NCBI RefSeq assembly: GCF_016863435.1 | Contig: NZ_BOOW01000043.1 | Coordinates: 1 to 64,000 of the forward strand | Length of the DNA: 64,000 bases | Direction of reading: 5' to 3' | Source: Sinosporangium siamense | GTDB taxonomy: Bacteria > Actinomycetota > Actinomycetes > Streptosporangiales > Streptosporangiaceae | Shown: piece after piece, positions 8,575 through 17,252 of the stretch | How positions within the stretch are numbered: position 1 is the first letter of the stretch | How the letters are laid out: the number at the start of each line of letters is the position of its first letter | Made by a program: the position numbers and the translations under genes | The notes under the pieces: generated by a model | The model's input: only the letters and a program-made list of their open reading frames with translations | Database searches by the model: none | What the model was told of the DNA's origin: nothing

Positions 8575-10008
8575 ATGCGCTGTCACTTGATCGCCCGCCT
8601 GTTCGCCGCTGCCGTCGCGGTGACTCCACTCTGCCCAACCACGCCCGCGATCGCGGGTGATCCAATGCATATTTTGGAACAGGCCGTATCGGGCGCGGCC
8701 GTGTCCACTCATCTCTCGGCGCTTCAGACCATCGCCGATGCCCATGGAGGCAATCGTGCGGCCGGCCTGCCCGGTTATGGCGCTTCAGTTGACTATGTCG
8801 CTGGATTGTTGAGTAAAGCCGGATACAAGATCACTATCCAGCCCTTCATGTTCAACTTTTACCGTGAGCTGGCGAAGCCAACCCTCGAACGCGTCGGCGG
8901 CACGCCGTACTCCCCGGCGGATATCACCACGATCGAGCGCTCAGGGTCGGGAGACGTGACCGCCCGGGTGCAGGCGGTGGATGTGAAGATCCCGCCGGGT
9001 GACCGCCCCAACACCTCTACCAGCGGGTGCGAAGTGGCGGATTTCCGGGGATTTGTCCCAGGCAATGTGGCGCTTATGCAGCGCGGCACCTGCCAGTTCA
9101 CCACCAAGGTCGCCAACGCGACCGCCGCCGGGGCGGCCGCGGTGATCATCTTTAACGAGGGGCAACCCGGCAGGACGGCACCACTTCTCGGCGAGATCGA
9201 AAACCCGGTCCGAATCCCGGTCATCGCCACGTCATCCGCCATAGGCGAGAATCTGGCCACAAATCCGGTCACCGTACGCGTCACGACACGGGTGGAAAGC
9301 GAACCCCGCCTCACGCACAACCTCTTCGCCCAGACCCCGCACGGCTCGACCGACGACGTGGTGATGATCGGCGCCCACCTGGACTCGGTGCAGGCGGGCC
9401 CCGGCATCAACGACAACGGTTCCGGAGTCGGCGCTCTGCTGGAGATCGCGCTCGCGATGATAGACAAACAACCTCGCCGCGCGGTGCGTTTTGCCTGGTG
9501 GGGAGCTGAAGAAGAGGGCCTGATCGGTTCGAAGCACTATGTGCGCAACCTGTCCCACGCCGAGCGCGAGAAGATCGCCCTGTATCTCAACTTCGACATG
9601 GTGGCCTCGCCCAACCACGTCTACGGCATCTACGACGGCGACGACTCCGACGGCGTCGGCGCCGGCCCCGGTCCTGCGGGGTCGGCGGCGATCGAGCGGG
9701 AGTTCCAGCGGTTCTACGAGAGGCGTGGCCTGCCGTACACCGGGATGGATTTCACCGGCAGGTCCGACTACGGCCCGTTCATCGACCACGGGATCCCGGC
9801 AGGGGGTTTGTTCACCGGGGCTGAGGCGCCCAAGACGGCCCTGGAGGCGGCGAGGTTCGGGGGTACGGCAGGGCAGGCGCTGGACCGGTGTTATCACCGG
9901 GTGTGTGATGACCTGGCCAATGTCGGCGCCACAGCGCTCGACGTCAACACCGACGCCATCGCCTCGGTGACCGCCGCCTTGGCCTGGCAGGTCTCCCGCG
10001 ACGACTGA
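8575..10008 (+). CDS. Secreted M28 family aminopeptidase with PA domain
   Basis: Zinc exopeptidase of the Streptomyces griseus aminopeptidase type, predicted to be exported. The ATG at 8575 is preceded by GGGGGGAAG and starts a classic signal peptide (MRCHLIARLFAAAVAV, cleavage near AIAG). About residues 110-225 form a protease-associated domain (GFVPGNVALMQRGTCQF). The M28 catalytic domain follows, with metal ligands visible in GAHLDS, NDNGSG, WWGAEEEG, LNFDMV and a C-terminal His in CYHRVCDD. The protein is 477 residues. A longer frame opens 63 bases earlier but lacks a ribosome binding site and would spoil the signal peptide. The stop codon is part of a 21-bp tandem repeat. Confidence 0.88.
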   Translation: MRCHLIARLFAAAVAVTPLCPTTPAIAGDPMHILEQAVSGAAVSTHLSALQTIADAHGGNRAAGLPGYGASVDYVAGLLSKAGYKITIQPFMFNFYRELAKPTLERVGGTPYSPADITTIERSGSGDVTARVQAVDVKIPPGDRPNTSTSGCEVADFRGFVPGNVALMQRGTCQFTTKVANATAAGAAAVIIFNEGQPGRTAPLLGEIENPVRIPVIATSSAIGENLATNPVTVRVTTRVESEPRLTHNLFAQTPHGSTDDVVMIGAHLDSVQAGPGINDNGSGVGALLEIALAMIDKQPRRAVRFAWWGAEEEGLIGSKHYVRNLSHAEREKIALYLNFDMVASPNHVYGIYDGDDSDGVGAGPGPAGSAAIEREFQRFYERRGLPYTGMDFTGRSDYGPFIDHGIPAGGLFTGAEAPKTALEAARFGGTAGQALDRCYHRVCDDLANVGATALDVNTDAIASVTAALAWQVSRDD

Positions 10009-10047
10009 TTCGTGGCGATATGAACATGATTCGTGGCGATATGCACG
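10006..10047. repeat. 21-bp tandem duplication upstream of the molybdopterin gene
   Basis: The 17-bp core TGATTCGTGGCGATATG occurs at 10006-10022 and again at 10027-10043, a period of 21 bp. The first copy supplies the stop codon of the M28 peptidase gene. The second lies about 25 bp before the next start codon, so the duplication sits in the promoter region. Confidence 0.85.
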
Positions 10048-10055
10048 GATTAACG

Positions 10056-10061
10056 TAATCT
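10056..10061 (+). promoter_or_regulatory. Candidate -10 box for leaderless molybdopterin oxidoreductase transcript
   Basis: TAATCT, a good -10 match, ends seven bases before the ATG at 10069, and no Shine-Dalgarno is seen. This predicts transcription starting at the start codon itself. Inference only. Confidence 0.45.
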
Positions 10062-10068
10062 TGGCGCC

Positions 10069-12114
10069 ATGTCGGATGAACTACGGGTACTCGGGGCCTG
10101 TCCTCTGGATTGTCCGGACACGTGTTCGTGGGTGGTGACCGTCCGGGACGGCAGCGCGGTGAAGCTGCGCGGCAACCCCGAGCACCCGTTCACGCGTGGC
10201 GCCCTTTGTGTGAAGGTGAACCGCTATCTGGAGCATGCGGCAGCCGGCGATCGCATCCTGCATCCGCTCCGCCGTACAGGCCGGAAGGGTGAGGGGCGGT
10301 TTGAGCGGATCTCGTGGGACGAGGCGCTCGACGAGATCGCCGGCAGGTTGGCCGACATCGTCGCGACCCACGGCGGCGAGGCGATCTGGCCCTATCAGGG
10401 CACCGGGACCCTGGGATTCATCCAGGGCGAGGAGGGCAGGGCCGGTCGCCGCTTCTGGAACGTTCTAGGGGCCTCCGAGCACGACCTGAACATCTGCTCG
10501 CGGGCCGGCAACATCGGGTTGCGCTATACGCAGGGTTCGCCGGGCGGCATGGACACCGAGGACTTCGCGTTGTCGAAGTTGATCCTGCTCTGGGGCACGA
10601 ACACGCTGACCAGCGGCCACCACCTGTGGAAGTTCATCCAGGAGGGCCGGGCCAACGGCGCCTATGTGGTGGCGATCGACCCGATTCGCACGCGTACGGC
10701 GGACCAGGCCGACGAGCACCTGCCGATCCGGCCGGGCACCGACGCGGCCCTCGCCCTCGGCCTGCTGCACGTGGTCGTGTCGGAGGGCGCGGAGGACCGG
10801 GAGTTCCTGGCGAATCACACGCTGGGCTGGGATGAGTTCCGCGCCGAGATCATGAAATATCCCCCGGCGACGGTGGCGGAGATCACTGGTCTGTCCGAAG
10901 AGTCCATCGTGGCGCTCGGCCGCCGCCTCGCCCACACCCGCCCCACCGCGATCCGCGCGACCATGGGCATCCAGCGCCACGCCGGTGGCGGCACCGCTAT
11001 GCGCACGATCTCCTGCATTCCCGGCGTCACCGGCGACTGGCGCCATCCCGGCGGAGGGGTCTCCTACTCCACCAGCGCCCACTACGGCCTGCGCCCGGAC
11101 ACCCGCGACGACCTCCTGCCGCACCCGGTCAGATCGCTCACCATGACCCGGCTCGCCGAAGGGCTCGAAGACATCGAGAACCCGGTCAAATGCCTATGGG
11201 TCTACGCGGCCAACCCGATGGGCAGCACATCCGACCAGAACCGCATCCGCCGCGGCCTGCTCCGCGACGACCTGTTCACCGTGGTGATGGAGCAGTTCCC
11301 CACCGACACCGTGGATTACGCCGACATCGTGCTGCCCGCCACCATGCAGATCGAACACGCCGACCTGCACATCGGATACGGCCATATGTACCTCGTGTGG
11401 AACGAACCGGCGGTCGCCCCGCCCGGCGAGTGCCTGTCCACCACCGAGACCTTCCGCCGCATCGCCCGCCATATGGGCCTGACCGAGCCGTCGCTCTACG
11501 ACTCCGACCTGGAGCTCGCCGAGCAGCTCCTGTCCTCCGGACATCCCGCGCTGGAGGGCATCACCCTCGACCGGCTCCGCAAGGAGGGCTGGGTCCGGCT
11601 CAACTACCCCAAACCCTTCCTCCCGTACGCCGAAGGCTTCCCGACCCCGAGCGGCAAGTTGGAGTTCGTCTCGGAAAGGGCCGTCGCCGATGGCCTCGAC
11701 CGGGTCGCCGGCTATGTGCCCTCCCGCACGGCACGTCAAAAGCGGCGCAAGCCGTACCCGCTTACCTTGATCACCCCCGCCTCGCACACCTTCCTCAACA
11801 CCGTGTTCGGCAACAACCCCGAACTTCTGCGCCGCGCCAAGAACCCCCGTGTGCTCATCAGCGCCGAGGACGCCGAACGGCGGGAGCTCGTCGACGGCGC
11901 ACGGGTGCGCGTCTTCAACGAACACGGCGAGTTCCACGCCGAGGTGGAGATCAGCGACCGGGTGCGGCGCGGCGTCGTGGCCTGTGAGAAGGGCCGGTGG
12001 CTCAAGCACACCATCGGCGGGGCGAACCCGAACGCGGTGGTCGAGGAGGGCGACGCGGACATGGGGCGCGGTCCTCTCTATCACGACAACCACGTGGAGA
12101 TCGCCGCCGTCTAG
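10069..12114 (+). CDS. Molybdopterin-dependent oxidoreductase (DMSO reductase superfamily)
   Basis: Catalytic subunit of the formate dehydrogenase / polysulfide reductase / acetylene hydratase superfamily. The N-terminus has the 4Fe-4S motif CPLDCPDTC with a fourth Cys in ALCVKVN. The core contains LLWGTNTLTSGHH and IRPGTDAALALGLLH, typical of bis-MGD binding. Cys in NICSRAGNIG is at the place of the Mo-ligating residue. A molybdopterin dinucleotide-binding domain ends the protein (about 570-680, SHTFLNTVFGNN and ANPNAVV). There is no Tat signal, so it is likely cytosolic. No electron-transfer subunits are adjacent, and the substrate cannot be predicted. 681 residues, family length. A 13-bp inverted repeat follows. 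Confidence 0.85.
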   Translation: MSDELRVLGACPLDCPDTCSWVVTVRDGSAVKLRGNPEHPFTRGALCVKVNRYLEHAAAGDRILHPLRRTGRKGEGRFERISWDEALDEIAGRLADIVATHGGEAIWPYQGTGTLGFIQGEEGRAGRRFWNVLGASEHDLNICSRAGNIGLRYTQGSPGGMDTEDFALSKLILLWGTNTLTSGHHLWKFIQEGRANGAYVVAIDPIRTRTADQADEHLPIRPGTDAALALGLLHVVVSEGAEDREFLANHTLGWDEFRAEIMKYPPATVAEITGLSEESIVALGRRLAHTRPTAIRATMGIQRHAGGGTAMRTISCIPGVTGDWRHPGGGVSYSTSAHYGLRPDTRDDLLPHPVRSLTMTRLAEGLEDIENPVKCLWVYAANPMGSTSDQNRIRRGLLRDDLFTVVMEQFPTDTVDYADIVLPATMQIEHADLHIGYGHMYLVWNEPAVAPPGECLSTTETFRRIARHMGLTEPSLYDSDLELAEQLLSSGHPALEGITLDRLRKEGWVRLNYPKPFLPYAEGFPTPSGKLEFVSERAVADGLDRVAGYVPSRTARQKRRKPYPLTLITPASHTFLNTVFGNNPELLRRAKNPRVLISAEDAERRELVDGARVRVFNEHGEFHAEVEISDRVRRGVVACEKGRWLKHTIGGANPNAVVEEGDADMGRGPLYHDNHVEIAAV

Positions 12115-12121
12115 AGAGTCA

Positions 12122-12159
12122 CGCCCGCGTCCCGGTCTGGCAGAGGCGGGACGCGGGCG
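12122..12159. terminator. Hairpin terminator after the molybdopterin oxidoreductase gene
   Basis: Perfect 13-base arms at 12122-12134 and 12147-12159 separated by 12 bases, directly after the stop codon at 12114. Confidence 0.75.
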
Positions 12160-12167
12160 CGCTCACT

Positions 12168-12215
12168 GCCCATGACTCAGGCTGCCCATGACTGAGGCCG
12201 CCTATGTCTCAGGCT
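12168..12215. repeat. 16-bp tandem repeat, three copies
   Basis: Units starting at 12168, 12184 and 12200 (GCCCATGACTCAGGCT and variants). The copies differ at one to three positions. They lie between convergent genes and have no coding role that I can see. Confidence 0.85.
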
Positions 12216-12225
12216 GCCTGCGAGG

Positions 12226-12741
12226 TCATCCGACTTCGACGTCGACGCAGTTGTAGAAGGCGTTCGCGGTGTCCGCGATGTTCCACACGGCGAGGATCTT
12301 GTGGCGTCCGCCGGGCAGACCGCTGAGCTGGTGGGAGATGTTCGACGGAGGCTGGCTGTTGTTCTGGCTGAAGGTCCTGAACAACTCACCGTCGACGTAG
12401 TACTCCCAGGTGCTGGTGCGGTGCGGCGCGGTCAGGCGCCACTGGAAGGTGACGTCGCTGGAGACCGAGTTCACCGGCCAGTTCTTGCTGTCGTTGTCCA
12501 ACACGCGGAAGCCACCGCCACCGCTGCATAGGTGTGAACCCTTCGGGGCCTCGACGCTCTGCGGCTCGTACTCGACTCCGCCGCAGCCGCCGACCAGCCG
12601 CTTGGCGCACATGTCCTGACGGCTGGGGGGTGAGGTGATCCAGCCGTGTGCACTGGCCGGGCTCGCCGGGCTGAGAACCACGGCGAGGGGGGCGGCCAGT
12701 GAGAGGGTGACGATGCCTCGCACCCATGTCTTGAAACTCAT
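12226..12741 (-). CDS. Secreted AA10 lytic polysaccharide monooxygenase
   Basis: Copper enzyme that oxidatively cleaves crystalline chitin or cellulose. A 31-residue signal peptide ends in PASPASA, exposing His32 as the mature N-terminus (HGWITSPPSRQ). This is the first half of the His brace; the second copper His is probably His107 in LTAPHRTSTWEY. It is a single-domain enzyme of 171 residues, typical of chitin-active AA10 proteins, with no binding module. Given the GH18, GH19 and GH20 enzymes in the same window, chitin is the likelier substrate. An inverted repeat (AGGTTC-N9-GAACCT) about 150 bp upstream of the start could be an operator. Start ATG with AAAGGAGCC just before it. Confidence 0.93.
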   Translation of the reverse strand: MSFKTWVRGIVTLSLAAPLAVVLSPASPASAHGWITSPPSRQDMCAKRLVGGCGGVEYEPQSVEAPKGSHLCSGGGGFRVLDNDSKNWPVNSVSSDVTFQWRLTAPHRTSTWEYYVDGELFRTFSQNNSQPPSNISHQLSGLPGGRHKILAVWNIADTANAFYNCVDVEVG

Positions 12742-13003
12742 TCGGGCTCCTTTCGGCCAACGTGCCTGGGGGGTGGCACATGGTGACTGGCACCAGGCAT
12801 GTGGGGAGGTACCGGACAGCGCGCCAGCCCGGACGCGCCATTACCAGAGTAAAGGACAGCCCATCTATCCGTTAAGGTTCTTGTCAGATGAACCTGAAAC
12901 TTTTTCGCGACCGCATACGCGGGAGCCTCCTGACGACAGGTGGGGGAACAATCAGGGTTCATCCCCGATAGCCGCAAGGGCCGCGGAGACGCATGCTGGA
13001 GTC

Positions 13004-13450
13004 ATGAAAGAACTGACCCGACGTGACGAGTTCTCTCTCGCAGGCGCGGCGCTGCGGGGTGCTCCTTGGAAGACCGCCGCCATCTCCGGCATGGCTGGCG
13101 CCGCGGCGAGCTACGGCCTCGGCGTGATCCTGCCCGGCCCTGCCAACCTCGATTGGGCGCTCACCCTCGGAGTCGCGCTGTTCACCCTCGTCGCCACCGT
13201 CGGCGCCGTCGCCCGGCCCAACGTGAGCGACCGCGTCACCCGGCAGGCCCGGCTCTGGTCCCTGCGGCACCCGTGGCGATTCGCCCTCTACCCCGGCATC
13301 GGGGCCGCCGTCCTAATGTATCCCGTCAATCTGATCGTCGACCGCGACGGCATGTTCGCCTCGGCGTTCGACTCCCTGTGGAGCGGCGCGATCGTCTATG
13401 TGATCGCCGGCCTGCTGACCACGATGATGCGCGGCAAGGCGCGGCAGTAG
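13004..13450 (+). CDS. Small membrane protein of unknown function
   Basis: 148 residues, not recognised as a known family. A short polar start (MKELTRRDEFSLAGAAL) is followed by about four hydrophobic segments, near residues 24-42, 50-70, 90-108 and 122-142, separated by Arg-rich loops. The frame is open much further upstream, but the start at 13004 is chosen because it follows a purine-rich stretch and gives a sensible membrane protein. The stop is followed by a hairpin shared with the convergent VOC gene. Confidence 0.6.
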   Translation: MKELTRRDEFSLAGAALRGAPWKTAAISGMAGAAASYGLGVILPGPANLDWALTLGVALFTLVATVGAVARPNVSDRVTRQARLWSLRHPWRFALYPGIGAAVLMYPVNLIVDRDGMFASAFDSLWSGAIVYVIAGLLTTMMRGKARQ

Positions 13451-13454
13451 GCGG

Positions 13455-13484
13455 GTCGGCCGCCGGCAGGGATCGGCGGCCGAC
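13455..13484. terminator. Bidirectional hairpin terminator
   Basis: Ten-base perfect arms at 13455-13464 and 13475-13484 with a 10-base loop, between two convergent genes (stops at 13450 and 13490). Confidence 0.75.
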
Positions 13485-13489
13485 ATATG

Positions 13490-13885
13490 TCAGCCGGTGA
13501 CCGCCCGCTCGGCCTCGTTGCTGCATATGCAGAACTCGTTCCCCTCCGGGTCGAGCAAGGTCATCCACCCCTTCCCGCCCTCCGCCGCACGGTGATCTTC
13601 GTACGGCACAGCTCCGAGCTTCACCAGCCGCTCCACCTCGGCGTCCCGGCTGCCACCCGGAGCGGCCTCCACGTCGAAGTGGAGACGATTTTTGACCGAC
13701 TTCCCCTCAGGCACACGGAGAAACAAGACGTCGGGCTGCCCTGGGGCACCCGGCGCCTGGAGCATCACCTGGTCGTCACCCGCCTGTGCCCCCTCCTCCA
13801 CCGCCCAGCCCGTAGCGCCGGCCCACCAGTGAGCAAGCTCATACGGATCGGCGGCGTCGACGGTCACACATGCGAACCGAATCAT
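13490..13885 (-). CDS. VOC (glyoxalase-like) superfamily protein
   Basis: 131-residue protein of the glyoxalase/bleomycin-resistance fold, glyoxalase-like subgroup. MIRFACVTVDAADPYELAHWW starts the first beta-alpha-beta-beta-beta unit, and LLDPEGNEFCI is the characteristic C-terminal motif with the metal-position Glu. Enzymatic activity cannot be told from sequence. It begins 65 bp after the sugE stop on the same strand, so it could be co-transcribed from the guanidine-responsive promoter. Start at the ATG of MIRFACV; the upstream frame is occupied by sugE in another phase. Confidence 0.82.
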   Translation of the reverse strand: MIRFACVTVDAADPYELAHWWAGATGWAVEEGAQAGDDQVMLQAPGAPGQPDVLFLRVPEGKSVKNRLHFDVEAAPGGSRDAEVERLVKLGAVPYEDHRAAEGGKGWMTLLDPEGNEFCICSNEAERAVTG

Positions 13886-13950
13886 GCCGCCAGCCAATCC
13901 GGCACCGGCAAAAGCGTCAAGCAGGCCGGCGTCAAGCAGCGCCACGCAGG

Positions 13951-14274
13951 TCAGTGGCCGCCGCCCGCGAGGTTGAGGCCCACCACACCCGCGAGGATGG
14001 CGAGGATCGAAATGACCTTCATGGTCGACACGCTGTCGCCGAGTAGCAGAATGCCCACGGTCGCCGTGCCCACCGCGCCGATGCCGGTCCAGACGGCATA
14101 TGCCGTGCCGACCTCCAGGGACTTCAGCGCGAACGCCAGCAGGCCGAAGCTGAGCACGGCGAACACCAAGAAGCTGAGGCTCCACCACAGATCCGAGAAA
14201 CCATCGCTCATCTTGAGCGAGTAGGCCATCGCCACCTCGAACAGGCCGGCGAGCACAAGAATCACCCACGCCAT
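13951..14274 (-). CDS. sugE: SMR-family guanidinium exporter (SugE/Gdx)
   Basis: Four-helix small multidrug resistance protein of 107 residues, acting as an antiparallel dimer that exchanges guanidinium for protons. The conserved helix-1 Glu is in LAGLFEVAMA, and GTAYAVWTGIGAVGTA is the signature of the SugE/Gdx branch rather than EmrE-type drug pumps. The start ATG at 14274 has GTGGGG upstream; a GTG twelve bases earlier would bury that site. The leader carries a strong match to the guanidine-III riboswitch, which agrees with a guanidinium substrate. A VOC gene follows 65 bp downstream. Confidence 0.92.
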   Translation of the reverse strand: MAWVILVLAGLFEVAMAYSLKMSDGFSDLWWSLSFLVFAVLSFGLLAFALKSLEVGTAYAVWTGIGAVGTATVGILLLGDSVSTMKVISILAILAGVVGLNLAGGGH

Positions 14275-14311
14275 GTCGTCCCCCACGAGACATCGACTTC
14301 TTCACCGAAGT

Positions 14312-14351
14312 GCGTCGTCTTCGCTTTCCGGGTACGGCGCGTCTCGTCCGG
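14312..14351 (-). ncRNA. Guanidine-III (ykkC-III) riboswitch candidate in the sugE leader
   Basis: Read on the minus strand, the leader contains CCGGACGAG, then two bases, then GCGCCGTACCCGG. This matches the guanidine-III aptamer known from Thermobifida fusca as I recall it. The downstream element AAGACGACGC can pair with GCGCCGT as the pseudoknot, with one C/A mismatch relative to the T. fusca sequence. The CCGG/CCGG arms form P1. The aptamer ends about 38 bases before the sugE start, and GTGGGG serves as the ribosome binding site, so translational control is the likely mode. A TTGACA hexamer at 14373-14378 may belong to the promoter. Confidence 0.78.
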
Positions 14352-14408
14352 GGGAGACCAGTAGGCCTCTCCTGTCAACGGAGGCTAACACACACGCCCT
14401 CACCCGAC

Positions 14409-15215
14409 TTACCGGGTCACATCCCACCAAAGGGTGACAATGCTTCGCCGTACCGAAGGGTCGACGCCGAGGTTCCGGGCGATCTCGGCCACCTCTCCGG
14501 CCATGGAGGGCGGCAGGCAGAGGCGGCGGCAGGCGCTTGCCGCCAGCTCCTCATAAGACGAGTACATGGGTTCCGCCATCACGTCGGGTTCCACGTGCAC
14601 GTCGTGGCCCAGGGCAGCGATCACCTCCGCCACGTCCCTATAGGTGGGCGTCGTAGGCCTGGACAGGCCGTGGAAGTGTTCCCACAGTGGGCTGAGCCAG
14701 CTCAGGGGGTGTCGTTCCGGGACCTCCACGACAACCCGCCGCCGGGCGTGCGTATGCAAAGCGGTCAGGAACGGCACCAGGTCCGGCACGTTGAACACGA
14801 CGTGGGAGCAGATCACCACATCCGCGGCAGGCGCACCGGGGGCGACGTCGGGCCAGCGACCCTCCAGCACGCGGGCGGAGGGGCAGCGCGCGCTGAGTTC
14901 GGCGAGCATCGCGGGGGATTCGTCGACCGCTGTGAGGCGGGCGTCCGCGGCGGGGAGCAGGGGGAGGCTCGCGGCGCCGGTGCCGGCGCCGACGTCGAGC
15001 ACGGTCCCGCCGGCGGGGAGGGCTTCCGCGGCGCGGCGGTGCGTGTGGCCGGGGATGGGGGTGCGCAGGAGGGTGTCGGTGCGGCCGGCGAAGCGGGCGG
15101 GGGTGTGGGTCCAGGGATTGGCAGGGGCTTGGGCCGTGATGTGAGGGGGTATGGCCCAGGCTTCCAGGGCTTGACGCCAGCGTTGAGCGAGTTCCGCGAT
15201 CGTGTCGATGCCCAC
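14409..15215 (-). CDS. Class I SAM-dependent methyltransferase
   Basis: 268 residues with a Rossmann-type SAM-binding core. Motif I is VLDVGAGTGAASLPL near residue 70, followed by LTAVDESPAM (acidic ribose-binding residue) and ADVVICSHVVFNVPDL (motif IV region). The substrate is unknown; the fold resembles small-molecule methyltransferases. The start is GTG with AGGGGG six bases upstream. The gene ends 58 bp before the riboswitch and on the same strand, so read-through into the sugE leader is possible. Confidence 0.8.
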   Translation of the reverse strand: MGIDTIAELAQRWRQALEAWAIPPHITAQAPANPWTHTPARFAGRTDTLLRTPIPGHTHRRAAEALPAGGTVLDVGAGTGAASLPLLPAADARLTAVDESPAMLAELSARCPSARVLEGRWPDVAPGAPAADVVICSHVVFNVPDLVPFLTALHTHARRRVVVEVPERHPLSWLSPLWEHFHGLSRPTTPTYRDVAEVIAALGHDVHVEPDVMAEPMYSSYEELAASACRRLCLPPSMAGEVAEIARNLGVDPSVRRSIVTLWWDVTR

Positions 15216-15322
15216 TTCTGACCCCCTCGGCGCTTCCTTAACTTCCGTGAGCGTACGACCCCCTATGTGTGGGCGACAGCATGCATGGAGTGGTTACTAG
15301 CGGGTAGCATTCCTAGTAGAGT

Positions 15323-15334
15323 TACTGGCCAGTA
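15323..15334. promoter_or_regulatory. Palindromic operator candidate upstream of the acyl-CoA dehydrogenase
   Basis: TACTGGCCAGTA is a perfect 12-bp palindrome 40 bp before the start codon. A related, less perfect element, TTACTAGCGGGTAGC, lies about 30 bp further upstream. The arrangement suggests a TetR-type repressor site controlling fatty acid oxidation. No regulator gene is adjacent. Confidence 0.5.
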
Positions 15335-15373
15335 CGTATCTCGAAGTACCCCCGGTTCAAGGAGCGGACAGCC

Positions 15374-17197
15374 ATGGGCCACTACAAGAGCAATGTGCGC
15401 GACCTGGAGTTCAACCTCTTCGAGGTGCTCGGACGACAGGAAATTCTGGGCACCGGGCCGTTCGCCGATCTGGACGAGGATACGGCGAGGAGCATCCTCC
15501 ACGAGGTGAACCGCCTAGCGACGGGCGTGCTCGCCGAATCCTTCGAGGAGGGGGACCGCACTCCCCCCGTCTACGACCCGGCGGCCCGCACCGTGACGAT
15601 GCCGGAAGGCGTCAAGCGTTCCTTCCGCGCGCTGGTCGACAACGGCTGGTCCCACCTCGACCTGCCGGCCGACCTGGGCGGCGCGGGAGTGCCGAGGAGC
15701 ATGGCGTGGGCGGTCGCGGAGATGGTGCTCGGCGCCAACCCCGGTGTCTACATGTACTCCGGAGGCCCGAACTTCGCCTACACGATGTGGAAGATCGGCA
15801 CGCCCGAGCAGAAGCGCTTCGCCGAGCTCGCCATCGAGCGCAGCTGGGGCGCGACGATGGTGCTGACCGAGCCGGACGCGGGCTCGGACGTGGGCGCCGG
15901 CCGCGCGAAGGCGGTGGAGCAGCCCGACGGAAGCTGGCACATCGAGGGTGTGAAGCGCTTCATCACGAGCGCCGAGCACGATATGACGGAGAACATCTTC
16001 CACCTGGTGCTGGCCCGCCCTGAGGGCGCGGGTGTGGGCACCAAGGGCCTGTCGATGTTCCTCGTGCCGAAATACCACGTCGACCTCGAGAGCGGCGAGC
16101 TGGGCGCGCGCAACGGCGTCTACGTCACCAACGTCGAGAAGAAGATGGGCCTCAAGGTCTCCACGACCTGTGAGCTGACCTTCGGCGACGGCGAGCCGGC
16201 GGTCGGGTGGCTCATCGGCGGGGTGCACGAGGGCATCAAGCAGATGTTCATGATCATCGAGCACGCCCGGATGATGGTCGGCACCAAGGCCATCGCGACA
16301 CTGTCGACGGGCTACTTGAACGCCCTCGAATACGCCAAGTCGCGTGTCCAGGGCGCGGACCTGACCCAGATGATGGACAAGTCCGCCCCGCGGGTGACCA
16401 TCACCCACCACCCGGACGTGCGCCGCGAGCTCATGCTCCAGAAGGCGTACGCCGAAGGCATGCGGGCGCTGGTCCTCTACACGGCGAGCTTCCAGGACGC
16501 GGTGCTGGTCGCCGAGAGCGAGGGCCGCCGGGACCACGACGCCGAGGCGCTCAACGACCTGCTGCTGCCGCTCGTCAAGGGCGTCGGCTCGGAGCGGTCT
16601 TATGAGCTGCTGTCGCGCTCCCTGCAGACGCTCGGCGGTTCGGGATACCTGCAGGACTACCCGATCGAGCAGTACATCCGGGACGCGAAGATCGACTCTC
16701 TCTACGAGGGCACGACCGCGATCCAGGGCCTCGACCTGTTCTTCAGGAAGATCCTCCGCAACCAGGGCGCCGCGATCGGCGCGCTGCTGGCCGAGATCAA
16801 GGCATTCGCCGCCTCCGACGCCGGCAACGGCCGCCTGAAGGAGGAGCGGGTGCTCCTCAACGAGGCGGCCGACGACATCAGGGCCATGGGCGACACCATG
16901 GCCGGATGGGCGCTCGGGTCCCTGGAGAACCCGAAGGAGGTCTACAAGGTCGGGCTGAACACGACCAGGCTGCTCCTCGGCCTCGGCGACCTCGTGATCG
17001 GCTGGCTGCTGCTGCGCCAGGCCGAGGTGGCGCTGACCGCTTTGAGCGAGTCCGAGGAGGACCGCGCCTTCTACACGGGCAAGGTGGCCGGTGCGTCGTT
17101 CTTCGCCAAGACGGTGCTCCCCCGCCTCGCCGCCGAGCGGCGGATCCTGGCCTCCACCGGCCTGGAGCTGATGGAGCTGCCGGAGGAGTCCTTCTAA
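15374..17197 (+). CDS. FadE5-like acyl-CoA dehydrogenase
   Basis: FAD enzyme for the first step of fatty acid beta-oxidation. The start [20 protein letters not shown] matches the mycobacterial FadE5 family, as does the length (607 residues, compared with about 610). An N-terminal helical extension is followed by the acyl-CoA dehydrogenase core ([22 protein letters not shown]). The catalytic Glu lies in [12 protein letters not shown]-terminal extra helical domain (from about residue 470) is typical of this large subtype. FadE5 enzymes accept a broad range of chain lengths; that applies here by homology. ATG start with AAGGAGCGG upstream. A long-arm hairpin follows. Confidence 0.9.
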   Translation: MGHYKSNVRDLEFNLFEVLGRQEILGTGPFADLDEDTARSILHEVNRLATGVLAESFEEGDRTPPVYDPAARTVTMPEGVKRSFRALVDNGWSHLDLPADLGGAGVPRSMAWAVAEMVLGANPGVYMYSGGPNFAYTMWKIGTPEQKRFAELAIERSWGATMVLTEPDAGSDVGAGRAKAVEQPDGSWHIEGVKRFITSAEHDMTENIFHLVLARPEGAGVGTKGLSMFLVPKYHVDLESGELGARNGVYVTNVEKKMGLKVSTTCELTFGDGEPAVGWLIGGVHEGIKQMFMIIEHARMMVGTKAIATLSTGYLNALEYAKSRVQGADLTQMMDKSAPRVTITHHPDVRRELMLQKAYAEGMRALVLYTASFQDAVLVAESEGRRDHDAEALNDLLLPLVKGVGSERSYELLSRSLQTLGGSGYLQDYPIEQYIRDAKIDSLYEGTTAIQGLDLFFRKILRNQGAAIGALLAEIKAFAASDAGNGRLKEERVLLNEAADDIRAMGDTMAGWALGSLENPKEVYKVGLNTTRLLLGLGDLVIGWLLLRQAEVALTALSESEEDRAFYTGKVAGASFFAKTVLPRLAAERRILASTGLELMELPEESF

Positions 17198-17202
17198 GGC
17201 GA

Positions 17203-17248
17203 ACGACCGCCCGTCACCCTGCCGCGAGCGGGGGGGACGGGCGGTCGT
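17203..17248. terminator. Hairpin terminator between fadE-like and Dabb genes
   Basis: Perfect 13-base arms at 17203-17215 and 17236-17248 with a G-rich 20-base loop, between convergent stops at 17197 and 17253. Confidence 0.75.
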
Positions 17249-17252
17249 GTGT

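Noticed and set aside
12168-12215. Possible CRISPR-like array from the 16-bp repeats
   Set aside because: Copies abut each other without spacers, and no cas genes are present.
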